A stretch of 64,000 nt of DNA from Apostichopus japonicus (lineage: Eukaryota > Echinodermata > Holothuroidea > Aspidochirotida > Stichopodidae). The DNA lies in NCBI RefSeq assembly GCF_037975245.1, contig NC_092579.1:26649666-26713665 (forward strand), in the 5' to 3' direction. The notes beneath the pieces are model-generated. The model saw nothing but the letters and a program-made list of their open reading frames with translations. It made no database searches and was not told the DNA's origin. The position numbers and the translations under genes are program-made. This document shows positions 1 to 10,231 of the stretch, in pieces; position 1 is the first letter of the stretch, and each line of letters opens with the position of its first letter.

Positions 1-113
1 CCTGACATGGTTCTCAAGCGGCCAGGGGAATTGGCTGGCACCCCTTCCCCCTGACAAGGTTCCAAGCGGACAAGGGAATTGGCCGGCACCCCTCCCCCTG
101 ACAAGGTTCCCAA
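1..113. repeat. Short tandem repeat, about 48 bp unit
   Basis: Two full copies and the start of a third of a unit beginning 'cctgacawgg' and containing 'gggaattggcyggcacccc'. The copies differ by a few substitutions. The array probably continues off the left edge. No coding sense is seen. Confidence 0.7.
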
Positions 114-202
114 TGAATCAACTTCGTTTCTTACCTTTATACTTCCACGCCCTCCAAAAAACAGAAAAGTAAAAGGCTTTGGCTGGACTTGAAGCATTGA
201 CA

Positions 203-600
203 TGCATCCACTGGGGTTTGAACCCAAGACAAGGAGTTTGTCTTGCTCTCCAGGTACAGACACTAACCACTGCGCCACTGTAACTGTTGAGAAATAATGC
301 TTGTTTGTAATATTTAAAGTTCATGATGGAAAGAAAGAGTTATAAGAATAGAAAGAGGAAAACTGCCTTCACTGGGTTTTGAACCAAAGACAAGGAGTTT
401 GTCTTGCTCTCCAGGCACAGAGCACTACCACTGCACCACTGTAACTGTTGAGAAATAATGCTCATTTCTCATATTTAAAGTTCATGATGGAAAGAAAGAG
501 GTATAAGAATAGAAAAAGAAAAACTGCCTTCACTGGGGTTTGAACCCTAGACATAGAGCTCTTTAGGTACAGACACTTACCACTACACCACTGTTTCTGT
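203..600 (-). repeat. Three tandem copies of a tRNA-like (SINE-type) repeat
   Basis: Read on the minus strand, each unit carries a tRNA-like segment of about 75 nt. It has a box A-like 'TGGCGCAGTGGTTAG' and a box B-like 'GGGTTCAAACCCC', as in RNA polymerase III internal promoters. The tRNA-like parts lie near 203-283, 367-446 and 528-594, spaced about 160 bp apart. They are separated by an AT-rich linker that is also repeated ('ttcatgatggaaagaaagag'). Copies 2 and 3 have decayed boxes. The region is better described as a tandemly amplified tRNA-derived repeat than as functional tRNA genes. Confidence 0.6.
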
Positions 601-761
601 TGAGAAATAATGCTTGTGTCTAATATTTGAACCTAACAATGTAAGGAGACTTAAAAAAAAATACAAAAAAAAGTTGGCTTTGTGATTCCTTGCCATATGG
701 CTATGCTCACAATTTCAAATAATTGAGGCAACTTTTCCAAGCGAAAAAGTAGTGAGAGATA

Positions 762-1535
762 TTGGAAACTCTGGATACGATTTGTGAGGAGAACCAGGAT
801 AGACTTCATCACACCAGGGGTTTCTCAGGACAAGAATGTTACAGATCCTGCTCTTTGGTTTCGATGATAATCAAAACCTTTGTAGTCATACAGGCGGATG
901 AGTGTGTGTGTGACACATTGCTTGTAAACATGATATCTCAAGAATGGAAAATTGGACCAATTTCATATTTGGTGTGTAGGAATACCACATTGAGTAGAAG
1001 AACCCTATTGTTTTCGGGGAGGTCAAATGTCATTTGGGGCCACCAGAGGTCAAATTGTGAAAACATGTAAACACGATATCTCATGAAGGAAAGCTTGGAC
1101 TAATATTATATTTAGTATGTAGTTGTGACACGTTGAGTTCAAAATCCTTATTATTTTAGGTGGAAGATCAAAGGTCATTTGGCATTACCAGGGGTCAAAT
1201 TGTGGAAATCTTGTTATACTTGGCATGTGCATGAATCATATTGAGAACGAAGTGTATAGTTTAATGTGGAGGTTAAAGGTCATCTGAGGTTACCAGATGT
1301 CAAACACTGAAAACCTTGTAAACACTATATCTCAAGTTAGGAAGCATGGAGAATTTTTTATAAGTGGCATGCGGATGCATTATATTAAATAGAAAAACTC
1401 AATTGCTTTTGGGTAGAGGTCAAAGGTCATCTGGGTCACCAGCAGTCTGGAAACCATTTAAACATGATACCAGTATCTCATGGTAGATATCAGGACAATT
1501 TTATGATAATAGCTGTTTCTGGTGAATAAGCAGAT
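762..1535 (+). repeat. Dispersed repeat block with nuclear-receptor-like half sites
   Basis: Diverged units of about 115-150 bp are repeated. Each contains 'aaccttgtaaacacgatatctca', then 'catatttrgtatgtag', then a segment like 'ggaggtcaaaggtcatttggg' followed by 'caccagrggtcaaat'. The same family recurs at 32815-33355. At 1416-1428 the unit reads AGGTCAAAGGTCA. A nominal open frame across 762-1070 is not supported as a gene, because it follows the repeat rather than any conserved protein. Confidence 0.7.
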
Positions 1536-1602
1536 GTCTATTGCCATGAACTGAGTACTCAAAACTTCTTACATTCTGATTTAACTATATATTTTGTTGC
1601 AG

Positions 1603-1755
1603 ACGGGGCTAAGAGCCTATCTCAGAGAGAAGGAGAGGATCATAAGGCGAATCAGAGAAAGAAGAGAGAGGTGCCTGGAGGAGTTAGAAGAACTGGAAGA
1701 AGAGTTTGGTATCCAGGTTACCATAGTAACTCAGGAGAGTAAGAAAGGTGTGTGA
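1603..1755 (+). CDS. Terminal exon of an unrecognised coiled-coil protein
   Basis: A pyrimidine-containing acceptor (…attttgttgcAG, AG at 1601-1602) precedes a 50-codon open frame ending in TGA at 1753-1755. The peptide starts TGLRAYLREKER and continues with runs such as RRIRERRERC and LEELEELEEEFG. This is a highly charged, leucine-spaced helix typical of a coiled coil, followed by a short tail ending SKKGV. No domain family is recognised. Upstream exons were not found, since the preceding kilobase is repeat. The frame is chosen because it is open across the whole exon and gives the amphipathic pattern. A canonical AATAAA lies at 2578-2583, which would imply a 3' UTR of about 0.8 kb. Confidence is moderate because one exon is the only evidence. 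Confidence 0.5.
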   Translation, partial: TGLRAYLREKERIIRRIRERRERCLEELEELEEEFGIQVTIVTQESKKGV

Positions 1756-2577
1756 AAAGATGGTGAGGTGAGACATGTCTGCAGCCTGGTGTGTGACCTT
1801 ACAGAAATCATTTCCGGGTAACTCAGTCTTTAATAGATGATGTGATTCTCGCCTGGTTCAGTATTTAGAGTTTGAACCGTACAAACGAGTTAATTACCAA
1901 TTGTACCCTACCATATTAGTGTACAGAGTGTACCACGGTAGAATTCATAGGTGAAGCTACATGCCAAACAGCTCTATGAAATACCTCAGGATATTGTCAG
2001 TTCTTGTTAAAATGTGGAAGTTTCTTCCACTGCAATTACCAGAAGTGTCTCATGCCTACCGATGCTCTCGTCCTATACGCTTGTGTTTCATGTACTAGTT
2101 ACATACCAGTAGTTGTATGCTCTTGTAGCGGGAGGACGTCCTCATCTAATCTATGTACAGTGCTAAGCATCGGCTCCGCTTTTGATATTTGTCTGTAGAC
2201 AGACTTTCGTCCTAGTTGAGATATGGCACGCTGTACTGTTTGATAAAAAATGCTACATTGGGCACACTTCAGCCATTCATGAAAGCCCCACAGTGTGTAC
2301 ACTAACACTGTTAACTGAATACAAAGGAGCCAAGACCTCCATTGTTCCCTGCCTTGCAGTAGCATAAGAAAGGTTCAGAACTTCCACCCAGGGGACATTT
2401 GTCTTTGGAGGTGGTGGGTTGTCTGCACCAAGTTACTGGGTTAGGCACATGATCATGCACCTTGTGACGTATCAAAACTGACTCGCTTCTCTTACAATTA
2501 CAAGGATGAAGTTTAGATACACAAAAGCTTGTATATGGTTATAAACAATTAATGTATTTACAATTTAAAACAATCAA

Positions 2578-2583
2578 AATAAA
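2578..2583 (+). promoter_or_regulatory. Candidate polyadenylation signal AATAAA
   Basis: First canonical AATAAA clearly downstream of the coiled-coil exon (1603-1755) on the same strand, within AT-rich sequence. AATAAA is common by chance in such sequence, so support is weak. Confidence 0.25.
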
Positions 2584-3690
2584 GAAATAGAGAATAATAT
2601 CGAGAAAATTATTATATAATAAAAATCGTCATTTTAACATTAAACTAACTAAATCAATAAGTTTCATTGCGGTTTGGACTTGAGACTACAAGGGGGGGGG
2701 GGGGTTCACTTCTCGCCCCAAACCTGATCGACCAGCTGCCCGGTCTGTGGTTAGAATGGGAAGAGGAATAGCAAAAACCCTCATCCAGGGGGGAAGAAAA
2801 AATCCCACTTTGTGAGGACATGCAATAGTCTGATGGTGTTACTGGTGAAGCGAGTAGGGCATTGCTTAATCATAAAATACAGTGACTATTGCGGTCGTGA
2901 CTCGGAGAGGTATTATGTTTTGTGTCAGCTAGGTGCTAGATTCCAGTCATTAATTCAGATAATGGCAGTTGCGTGGTGATCATGAATAATTGTGTCATTA
3001 AAATTGGGAGTAAAGTACAACAGGTTGGAGTTTATAAAATTATCAGTGTAGTGTTTGAAGGCACTGTCATGATTTGGACCTGTAGTTATATCAAAGATAT
3101 GCTAATGACGATCTTAACGAGGAGATCAATTTGATTATGGGTGAACAATTCGTTTACTGTCAATGAGATAGCTGGTTTAATTACCAGGGTCTGGATCTTG
3201 GCTTGGCTTTAAAGAGACATTTTTATTTTCTTCCAAAAAACTTGCGGATCTATCTTGCTTGAGTGGTCTAAAACTTATTGGTTGCCTGCTGAAGAATAAG
3301 ATAAATTCTTTCTTTCTTAATTAATTAATCAATTAATTTATTGTCTTTAATCTGAGGTCTTTGCTAATGCAGAAGTCTCTCCTTAGCTTTTTTTTTGGCT
3401 TTGATGAGTAGAATATTATTTATCAGAGACTTTCCTCTTTTCGCTTTTTGAGAGGTCCATTTTGGTTATAGACTGCACAGGAGAGATTTGTAGAAATAGC
3501 ATCCAGTTTATCCGTGGAGTCAATGTTTTCAGAATCAGGGTCGGTCATTATTTTGTCAATGTCAGTCTTAGAACTTGTCCAATTGGTATTCTCTGGCGAA
3601 CGGTGGTGTTTGTGAGTGGATAACATTGGTCTTTGAGCAAAGAATAGTAATAGAAATAATGCGGAAGTCACTAAAGTCATCTGTTACATC
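2584..3690. other. Non-coding stretch, no gene recognised
   Basis: AT-rich sequence with an 11-13 bp G run near 2692-2704 and a 'ttaattaattaatcaattaattt' simple stretch near 3320. Short open frames here (for example 3423-3680 on the minus strand) show no recognisable motifs. Confidence 0.5.
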
Positions 3691-3704
3691 TGGTGATAAT
3701 AATG

Positions 3705-4130
3705 ATGATAATATATATATTTATGTACTGCTTGACATTAAACATATCTCGAAGCACCTTTACATGGGACGAGAGTAAAATCTTAAGAATTAAAAATATA
3801 CAATAAATAAATAAGATTAAATAAAAGGAATAAAGCAGTCTCAGCATAATCAGAAATTTAATCAATAAATTAATGAAACTTATGAAAAAATAAGGTTAAG
3901 ACTAATAAATAAAAATATGTATTTGTAAAGTGCTTTAGATAAAAACGAATATCTCAAAGCACTTTAACATGTATCTGGAGTAATATCTCAAGAAGAACAA
4001 GTGTATGATACATACAGAGTAATAAGAGGAATAAAGTGGACAAAGCAAAATCAGAAGAAACATCAATCAATAAATTAACGAAACTAACGTAAACAAGTTT
4101 GCCACAAATAAAACCAAGGTCAGCCATGAA
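3705..4130. repeat. Two tandem SINE-like repeat copies
   Basis: Copy 1 (about 3705-3900) and copy 2 (about 3910-4120) share the order: a segment like 'tgtactgctt..aaagcactttaacatg', then 'gaataaagcag..tcagaaatttaatcaataaattaatgaaact'. The 'aaagtgctttag/aaagcactttaac' segment resembles the AAGCGCTTT tails of the SINEs at 63.4-64 kb. This is inferred to be a tandemly duplicated old mobile-element end. Confidence 0.45.
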
Positions 4131-4284
4131 AAGCGCATAATATATTGTAAATAAATAATTGCCTATTCGAGCATATGTTAGGGATGTTCCACCCTTTTGG
4201 GTTCGATTAGAGGTTATAATCCCCAGTGTCCCATCAGTATGAAGACAGATGAACACTCTAAAGGCTGTACTGTTATTCTGCCAG

Positions 4285-4470
4285 GTGTGGCCTCATAACA
4301 CTGATTGCCATATCGTGGTGCCCCTTGGTGGTACTGGTGGTGTAGGCGTCCCCTTGGGGTCTCTTTTTGAGGTGGGAGGTGCTTCCTCATTTATTCTTGT
4401 ATTATATTAATGTGTGTGTTCCATTCTGGGTCTGACATTACATTAAAGATACATTTCATTCAACTTCATC
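4285..4470 (+). repeat. Dispersed repeat with 'gccatat..tggtgcccc' core
   Basis: Shares 'gccatatcgtggtgcccctt' and 'tggtggtgtaggcg' with segments at 8385-8435, 9292-9335 and 9788-9812. It is an old, diverged interspersed repeat without coding content. Confidence 0.4.
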
Positions 4471-4745
4471 ACTTTATTTACAACATCTTCTAACTTAGAG
4501 CCCCATATTGAAGACAGGGAACTTGGCAAATTAGTCTAAGACATAGCAGTAAAGATAAGGCACAAAACGGAAAAAAGCTGTGAAAAAACAACAAATCAGA
4601 GTTATTTGCAGCTTACAACAAAAATGTCATTAACCATAAACGACATTCCCTCTCAGTTCCCTTCCCCTTCCGTTCTTATGTACAGGTATTATTAATTATG
4701 TTCATCCCTCGCTCTCATCATTGCTCAAGAACCTCATCATCACTT

Positions 4746-5990
4746 TCAGTGTCCCCACTGGTGAGCTGCTGCCTGCTGCCATATCACAGTTGAAAGGGGC
4801 GGCGTGCTCGTCTGGCACTGCTGTTCCAGTAATGGATAGGGGTCAAAGGGGTCAAATTCTGATTCTCTGGGACTTTCTAGAAATATTCTTAATAAGCTGG
4901 TGAGGGTACTGCTGGAGAGCCTGTTCATCAAATCTGTCTTTATCCTCTTCATCTGACTAAACCCTCTTTCACATTCCACAGAGTGAGAAGGAATTGTTAG
5001 TAGGAGGCCCACCAAGAACAGTAAGTTGGGGCCATCCTCTCTGAACCTGTTGTTTACCTGATCCAAAGTTGTGGTGTGTACTGGTTTGAAGCTGTGTGAA
5101 GAGGTAAAATGAGAATGCATATTAATGTATGGTTAAGCTCAAATCATCTATGGGTAGAACTTGTCCTTTTTTGAAAGTGATGGATGATTAATGATACATA
5201 CTGATTGTAAATACTGCTCCTGATTCCAGCCCATTCAACCTCAACCATGCCAGGATTTCCACAATTCTGGAGCATTATACCGTGATAGTCCACGAGGAGA
5301 GCCAATTCTTCATTGCCAAAATCTAAAATTAAACAAAGCAGTTTTGTGATGGTTAAAGTATCAAAGTTACATTCTATCTAATAAGTCCAAATTTTTAAAG
5401 AGATTGAAATTATCTTTTAGACATGAACTTATCTGATGCTAAAATAAAAAGCTTACCCTCTTCCTCCACTATGGGCCACAACTTGAAGTCGATAATCTTG
5501 GCCATAGCTGCTACTTGTGGTTCATTGTGGGCAACATCAAATCTGTTTGAAATGCACTCTTGCAATCTTGTTGCTACTGAGTCAATCACACAATTTTCCA
5601 TAACTGGTCCATCCAATTCAATGCCATGGAATTGTCCATCTTCACCCACTTTGCGTCTAAATTCTCTGAGAGTCGGCCCAAGGCTACCAATTGCGGACAA
5701 CAAAAAAATGATGCTGTGTTCTCACTTAATGGCCAAAAATATTTGAAAATATTTTTATTTATAGTTACAAGCATTACATATTCTTTTTGGATAATCTATA
5801 TGCTTACTGTGTGGGTACCTTGCTGATTGATGCTACAGTGTCTTTGACCAGCTTTGGCAGCTGTGCATAGCTGAGGTCTGCTTTTTGAAAGAGCAATGAC
5901 AATCTTGCCAGTATGTTCACAATGTCAACCATGAAGTGGATGAAGTCAACAAAGGTTTTGGAATGGAGAAGCTTGATAAAGCCTGCACTT
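4746..5990 (-). CDS. ZNF862-like hAT-family (transposase-derived) protein, 3' exons
   Basis: Minus-strand exons with GT/AG borders. Exon A (about 5828-5990) encodes LLHSKTFVDFIHFMVD and QKADLSYAQLP. Exon B (ends 5457, donor GTAAGC) encodes GPTLREFRRKVGEDGQFHG. Exon C is 5202-5322 (FGNEELALLVDYHG). Exon D is 4746-5091 and carries the hAT dimerisation signature ECERGFSQMKRIKTDLMNRL, then a C-terminal tail and stop. Phases agree across B-C (G|AT) and C-D (CA|C), so the reading frame survives two introns. The A-B junction does not resolve in frame and may hide an indel or a missed acceptor. The family comprises ZNF862-like proteins, domesticated or element-borne hAT transposases that usually lack a complete catalytic site. 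No N-terminal zinc finger is seen. It could be a live host gene or a young element. Confidence 0.65.
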
Positions 5991-6017
5991 TTCCCTCTTG
6001 AGTCCTTGTGGTAAAAA

Positions 6018-6429
6018 GGACCGCTGTGACAACATCATGTACATGCATTGCATTACATGTTAATGCATCAATGTTACATGCATTAACAGACTGAATCTTT
6101 CTGGTGTGTCATCAGAACTACACAGCTGAAGTAGCTGTTGTCTATGGCCTCTAAGCTAGTGCTAAAATATAACAAAACATAATAAAAGAATGCATGTCAG
6201 TTAGGTTAGAGAAGCAATGAACAATATACTTTAATTAGTAAATTAATAATAATCATGTTTCCTCCTTCAAAATGGTATGCTCTTGTGAGGGAGCATGGGA
6301 TTTATCTGAGCATGCATTTCCCCACAAATGCTGCTCGCACTCTCATTAAATCATCCTCTGCAAAGACATAATGAGTCATTGATTGGGGAGCTAGATCTGG
6401 TGGCCGGACCGCTGTGACAACATCATGTA
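6018..6429. repeat. 24-bp direct duplication 388 bp apart
   Basis: An identical 24-bp segment starting 'ggaccgctgtgacaac' occurs at 6018-6041 and 6406-6429, just upstream (minus strand) of exon A of the ZNF862-like gene. Low-complexity 'catgcattgcattacatg' repeats follow the first copy. The origin is unclear; it could be a local duplication or element termini. Confidence 0.5.
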
Positions 6430-6800
6430 GCGGATGATAGAACACTTCTGATTTGAACTCAAGAGTAGGCGGTTTTCATGGTGCAGTCCATAACCTTCAC
6501 TGACTGACCACCCAGAGCTATCGCGCCATCGGCATCTCTCTTGCCGTGTGTGCATAAAAATCCAGCAGTTTAGCCAGTGTGTCTGGGCTGACTGAGTCTC
6601 TTCTTTTCTTCCGGTAGTCTATGGCTTGTGTGCGGGCCTGGACTGCTTAAAAAGGCCCAGCTGAGCCCCAACTGGCATCTAGCAGTTGTTTTCTTTATCC
6701 TTCGCTTGATACAGACCGACCTGTACAGAAGACGCCTCAACTGAATGTCCCGATTCTTTCTGCTATTTCAGATGTCATCGAGGACTACTTTCAACGAAGT

Positions 6801-7276
6801 TTACTCCAGAAAATCTATCCTCTTCCTACTGCTAGGGCTAGGGATACCTTTCCCTCTGAGTGCTGCTCTTTTCCGCGGAGTGGACTTCCGAATCATACCA
6901 TCAAGTACTTCAGCAAATTGATCTGGACACTTCGGCGCCACTGTCCACGATCGTGATAGTGCTTTCCTCTGAGCTGCATTGGTCTTAGAAGATGCTGGTT
7001 CAGCAGATGGTGTTGTTTGTTGTGTCATTAAGGCATGTCGTTGTCGCCGCTGTTCATTTATTCGCCTTTTCTTCTGGCTCGACAGTGAGCGTCTGTACTG
7101 CCTTTGATACTCCCGCCATTTTTCCTGCTGCTGGGTTGTGCCAGAGCGAGTTTTCTTTTTTGATGCTGTAGTCGGAGCAAGACCATCATCTTTCCTCCGC
7201 TGCCTCATTCTCTGCATCCTTATTCTGGCATTCTCTCTATCCTTTGCCTCTTGTTCCTCCTCACTGCGATGCATCC
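6801..7276 (-). CDS. Basic, arginine/lysine-rich protein of unknown function
   Basis: The frame follows a good acceptor (…aatttacAG|GATGCATCGC on the minus strand) and runs 157 codons. The N-terminal third is a charged helix (RENARIRMQRMRQRRKDD). It is followed by EYQRQYRRSLSSQKKRRINE, a coiled-coil-like basic region, and a C-terminal part PDQFAEVLDGMIRKSTPRKR rich in nuclear-localisation-like clusters. I recall similar basic modules at the start of multi-copy, probably element-associated proteins in marine invertebrates, but cannot name a family. The stop falls at 6801-6803. The preceding exon would need to end in phase 2; none was confirmed. It lies between the ZNF862-like gene and the ubiquitin-like-domain exons on the same strand and could belong to either. 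Confidence 0.5.
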
Positions 7277-7454
7277 TGTAAATTTATTGAACGCAATGTT
7301 TCTCTTTCACGGAACTGCTTATACTTTGTGGGACTGCTCTTCAACCTTTTTAATCTGTTCTTTTGGGCGTGTGCATTCCTAATACATTTCTCTCTGCTTT
7401 TACTTGTGCATATATTATCCTTGGAACTGCCCAATTACCAGTAAGTTCCAAATG

Positions 7455-7528
7455 GGTACACACATCACATTATGCAAATAAGGCTCCTTCATGACACACA
7501 TCACATTATGCAAATAAGGCTCCTTCAT
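7455..7528. repeat. Perfect 37-bp tandem duplication
   Basis: The segment beginning 'acacacatcacattatgc' and ending 'ggctccttcatg' is repeated back to back. It lies in the intron just downstream (minus strand) of the ubiquitin-like-domain exon and is likely a recent slippage or duplication event. Confidence 0.8.
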
Positions 7529-7615
7529 GAAATGGTAATAAACATGTCGCTGATAGGCAAATTTTTCTGGACAACAATCTTTTTGCAATCCTGTACAAAA
7601 AGCATTTATACTCAC

Positions 7616-7996
7616 CTTCATCTCTGTCATCAATCACTTTCAATTTAACTGCATTATCTTCCATCTGCTCTTCTTCTCTACCACCCTCAATGTCCACCCA
7701 GTCATCAAAGTCTTTATCAAAGACCTGAAGCCGAAATTTCTTTATCCCAAATTGAGATTTGATTTCTGGTTCTACATCACTTGCACAACATAAGAAAACC
7801 CTTTTCCTGGATCCATAAGTTACGTGGTACCGTTTAAGTGCTTCACTGAAGACACAAATATAAAGAAGTAGCAGTGGAACATGAAGCCTCACTCTGCTCA
7901 ATTTGATCCAGAACATTCTTACTGGATTCTTTGCTGTTTCTGAGTTTCATTGTTCTCAATCATGTACCGAACTGTACAGGGACTTTTGAAGCAGTT
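7616..7996 (-). CDS. Two exons of a protein with a ubiquitin-like/PB1-like N-terminal domain
   Basis: Exon 1 is 7923-7996 (acceptor …atatcAG, donor CCA|GTAAGA) and exon 2 is 7616-7845 (acceptor …tcttcAG, donor AAG|GTGAGT). They join as CA|T and keep one open frame. The spliced peptide reads …TVRYMIENNETQKQQ… then LKRYHVTYGSRKRVFLC, FRLQVFDKDFDDWVDIEGG and AVKLKVID. The pattern of a basic first strand, a 'LQVFDKDFDDWVD' acidic loop and a 'KLKVI' last strand matches the beta-grasp domain found at the N-terminus of many multi-copy SAMD3-like proteins of fish and marine invertebrates. That family match is from memory. No initiator methionine or C-terminal SAM domain is seen, so the gene is partial here. 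The phase agreement argues against a random open frame. Confidence 0.55.
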
Positions 7997-8234
7997 CTGA
8001 TATAAAAAAAAGCATAAAGTTAGTTAGTTACTTAATGTTTAAAAACATGCGTTTATATAGTGTCTACAAGATTAAGGACGGTAGAAGTGATCCCCCTTAG
8101 TCACCCCTTACAAAATAAAAATAACCCGTACAATATTTATGGATTATTTCACTGTCTAGAGTGAGGTTATCTATAGAATAATCAATGCTCGGGTTTAATG
8201 CAAGCGATGCACGAGGACAAAGCCCAAGTGCATC

Positions 8235-8500
8235 CTAACACTGCTGAGAGATGTGACACCTCTGCACATAGGCTGTTGTGGGAAATGTCAAATGGATATG
8301 TATTTATACATTTGGTTTCTTGCCAGGACGTTTTGGATTCTGACGGCTCTTCCCTTTGCTGTCGTGGGTGGCATTGTGCGTAGGATGCCATATGCTGGTG
8401 CCCCTGCCTTACTGTTGGTGTAGGCACCTGACATTTCTGCCTCCCATTGTGCTCCTTCTTGGGGTTTGCTTTATATATGTAATTACATATAGAAGTCATT
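8235..8500 (+). repeat. Dispersed repeat, copy 1
   Basis: Shares with 9645-9812 the run 'gacacctctgcacatagg', 'ctgttgtggg', 'tttcttgccaggac', 'ttttggattctgacggctc' and 'aggatgccatatgctggtgc'. It ends in 'gtaggcacctg', also found at 9325. Spurious open frames on both strands follow the repeat and are not genes. Confidence 0.6.
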
Positions 8501-8835
8501 GTAATGTAAGAATTGCCTTCATTGGATTACATTTACCAGGATGGTAGACCTTGACCTCCCCTCTTTTGTCAGCCATTTGCCTAACTTGAGCCTAAGTACT
8601 ACTACACATTGTACACTAATTTTACAACTTCTGATTGAAAATTATCATTTAAGGTACTGTACGTTGGTAATGTCAGCATCCATAAAGTTTAAATTTAAAT
8701 TTTAAAACAGATGTTGATAATTTATAATAACAAGCTTTAAACAACAGATCAACTTGGAGGCATTGGAAACTTGAAAACTTTCCTTATCTCTGCCAATGAA
8801 AATAACTTGAATTTGTTTCTACCAAAATAATATTC

Positions 8836-9134
8836 TTGCCTCTGGCTAAAAAATGGCCTCTTCCTCTGAGGCCTCCTCTGCCCCGACGAGAACTCTCCCC
8901 ATACTTGGGCATTACTTTGGCAGCCATTTTATTAGCATCTACAATATCCTTGAGCTCTTTAAAGATGTCATCTCCAATCAAAAACTTAGTCACTGGTACA
9001 TTTTGGGAGCACAAGGTTGCAATTTCCCGACTAAGATCTGTTTTGATTAGCTCTATCAATATGACTTGATATTCATGTAAGGGCTCAATGGCTGTATTTG
9101 AATTACATATCAATTTACTAACTATACTTAACAA
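8836..9134 (-). CDS. Gly/Arg-rich protein fragment, probably mobile-element ORF1
   Basis: The minus-strand frame encodes IELIKTDLSREIATLCSQN, FLIGDDIFKELKDIVDANK, then a basic glycine-rich stretch SSRRGRGGLRGRGHFLARG. The order of a helical acidic domain followed by an RG-rich, nucleic-acid-binding tail resembles ORF1/Gag-like proteins of DIRS- or Crypton-type elements, though no tyrosine recombinase or reverse transcriptase is nearby. The frame has no convincing start; upstream sequence is AT-rich. Identification rests on composition and general resemblance, so it is tentative. Confidence 0.35.
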
Positions 9135-9279
9135 GAAACAATTTAATAAATCTCAATGATGGTTAATTAAATCTTGCAATCAAATAACTTGAAGAATGCA
9201 ATTTTTAAGTCTCCAAATCCAAATTGTGTTGCTTCAGAAAACAAGCAAGTAAATTTTAGAAATGTAATAATACAATATA

Positions 9280-9440
9280 ATAACAATATAATACCATATG
9301 CTGGTGCCCCTGGCTTACTGATGGTGTAGGCACCTGTCCACTCTCTGCTTCCCCTTGTGCCACTCGTTGTGGCTGAGGTGTGCTTCCCAAATGTTTCTTT
9401 ATGCCATCAGCCCATCCACTCCTGATCTGACATAATGGCA
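9280..9440 (+). repeat. Dispersed repeat fragment
   Basis: Contains 'ataccatatgctggtgcccc' and 'gatggtgtaggcacctg', the same core as at 8385-8435, then diverges. It is a truncated member of the same family. Confidence 0.5.
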
Positions 9441-9644
9441 TGCTTGCCAGTTCCAGATTACTGTGTTAGGCTAAGCCTATTCTAAATCTAAACTAGGTGC
9501 TGCTAATTCTTCATCAAATTTGAGTGATACTGTACACATTAACCTTTCATTAAGCTATCACTGTATCACTCAAGCCAGCAATGAGGGTGGTCACCATGCA
9601 AATGCCATCAAAACCTGCAAGACTTCCTACTGTTGTTGACACTG

Positions 9645-9812
9645 CGTGATTCTGCTGAGAGATGGGACACCTCTGCACATAGGCTGTTGTGGCCTATGTG
9701 GGAAATGTCAAATGAATTTGTACTTATATATTGGTTTCTTGCCAGGACTTTTTGGATTCTGACGGCTCTTCCCTTTGCAGCCGTAGGATGCCATATGCTG
9801 GTGCCCCTCCGC
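9645..9812 (+). repeat. Dispersed repeat, copy 2
   Basis: Close relative of the 8235-8500 copy. It diverges after 'ggtgcccctccgcg', and from there to about 10230 the sequence probably belongs to the 3' flank of the hAT element on the minus strand. Confidence 0.6.
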
Positions 9813-10231
9813 GTCATGGGGCTCTATGTCGTAGCGGGCGTCAGGGGGACCCAGAAAGTAGTCCCAGTGTCAGGAAAGTGGTCCGGCTAGGGAACTAATT
9901 GCGATTTTGACAGGCCTTTTGGAAAACACATAAAAACTGTAAATACATTGGTTATTACAACTCGGGCGGGCCTCTTTTAAAGACATGGGTGATCGCCGCC
10001 CATGGGTTAAGAGGGCTGTCCAGATCACCTGTTGGGGTCTGGTGGCAAAGCCCCTGGAAGCCAAGCGATTTGGTGCACTCAATAATAATATAATATAATA
10101 AGTTTCACTAGAACAAAGGCAGGTTAAACAATTAAAAGCTGAATAATGTTCAAGCAATAGAGGACAGAGTTTCGTCAATAGGTAATACATCATCCCAAGT
10201 CTTTCCCAACACACCAGAAATGGGATCTTTT

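Noticed and set aside
203-600. Functional tRNA genes
   Set aside because: Box-like motifs exist, but the arms do not give a clear acceptor stem and copies are tandem and decayed; a SINE-type repeat is more likely.
3423-4256. Short minus-strand open frames near 3.4-4.2 kb
   Set aside because: No conserved motif, no splice context, and partly overlying the SINE-like tandem repeat.
8182-8547. Open frames on both strands over the dispersed repeat
   Set aside because: Same repeat at 9.3 and 9.7 kb has different open frames; no conserved peptide.
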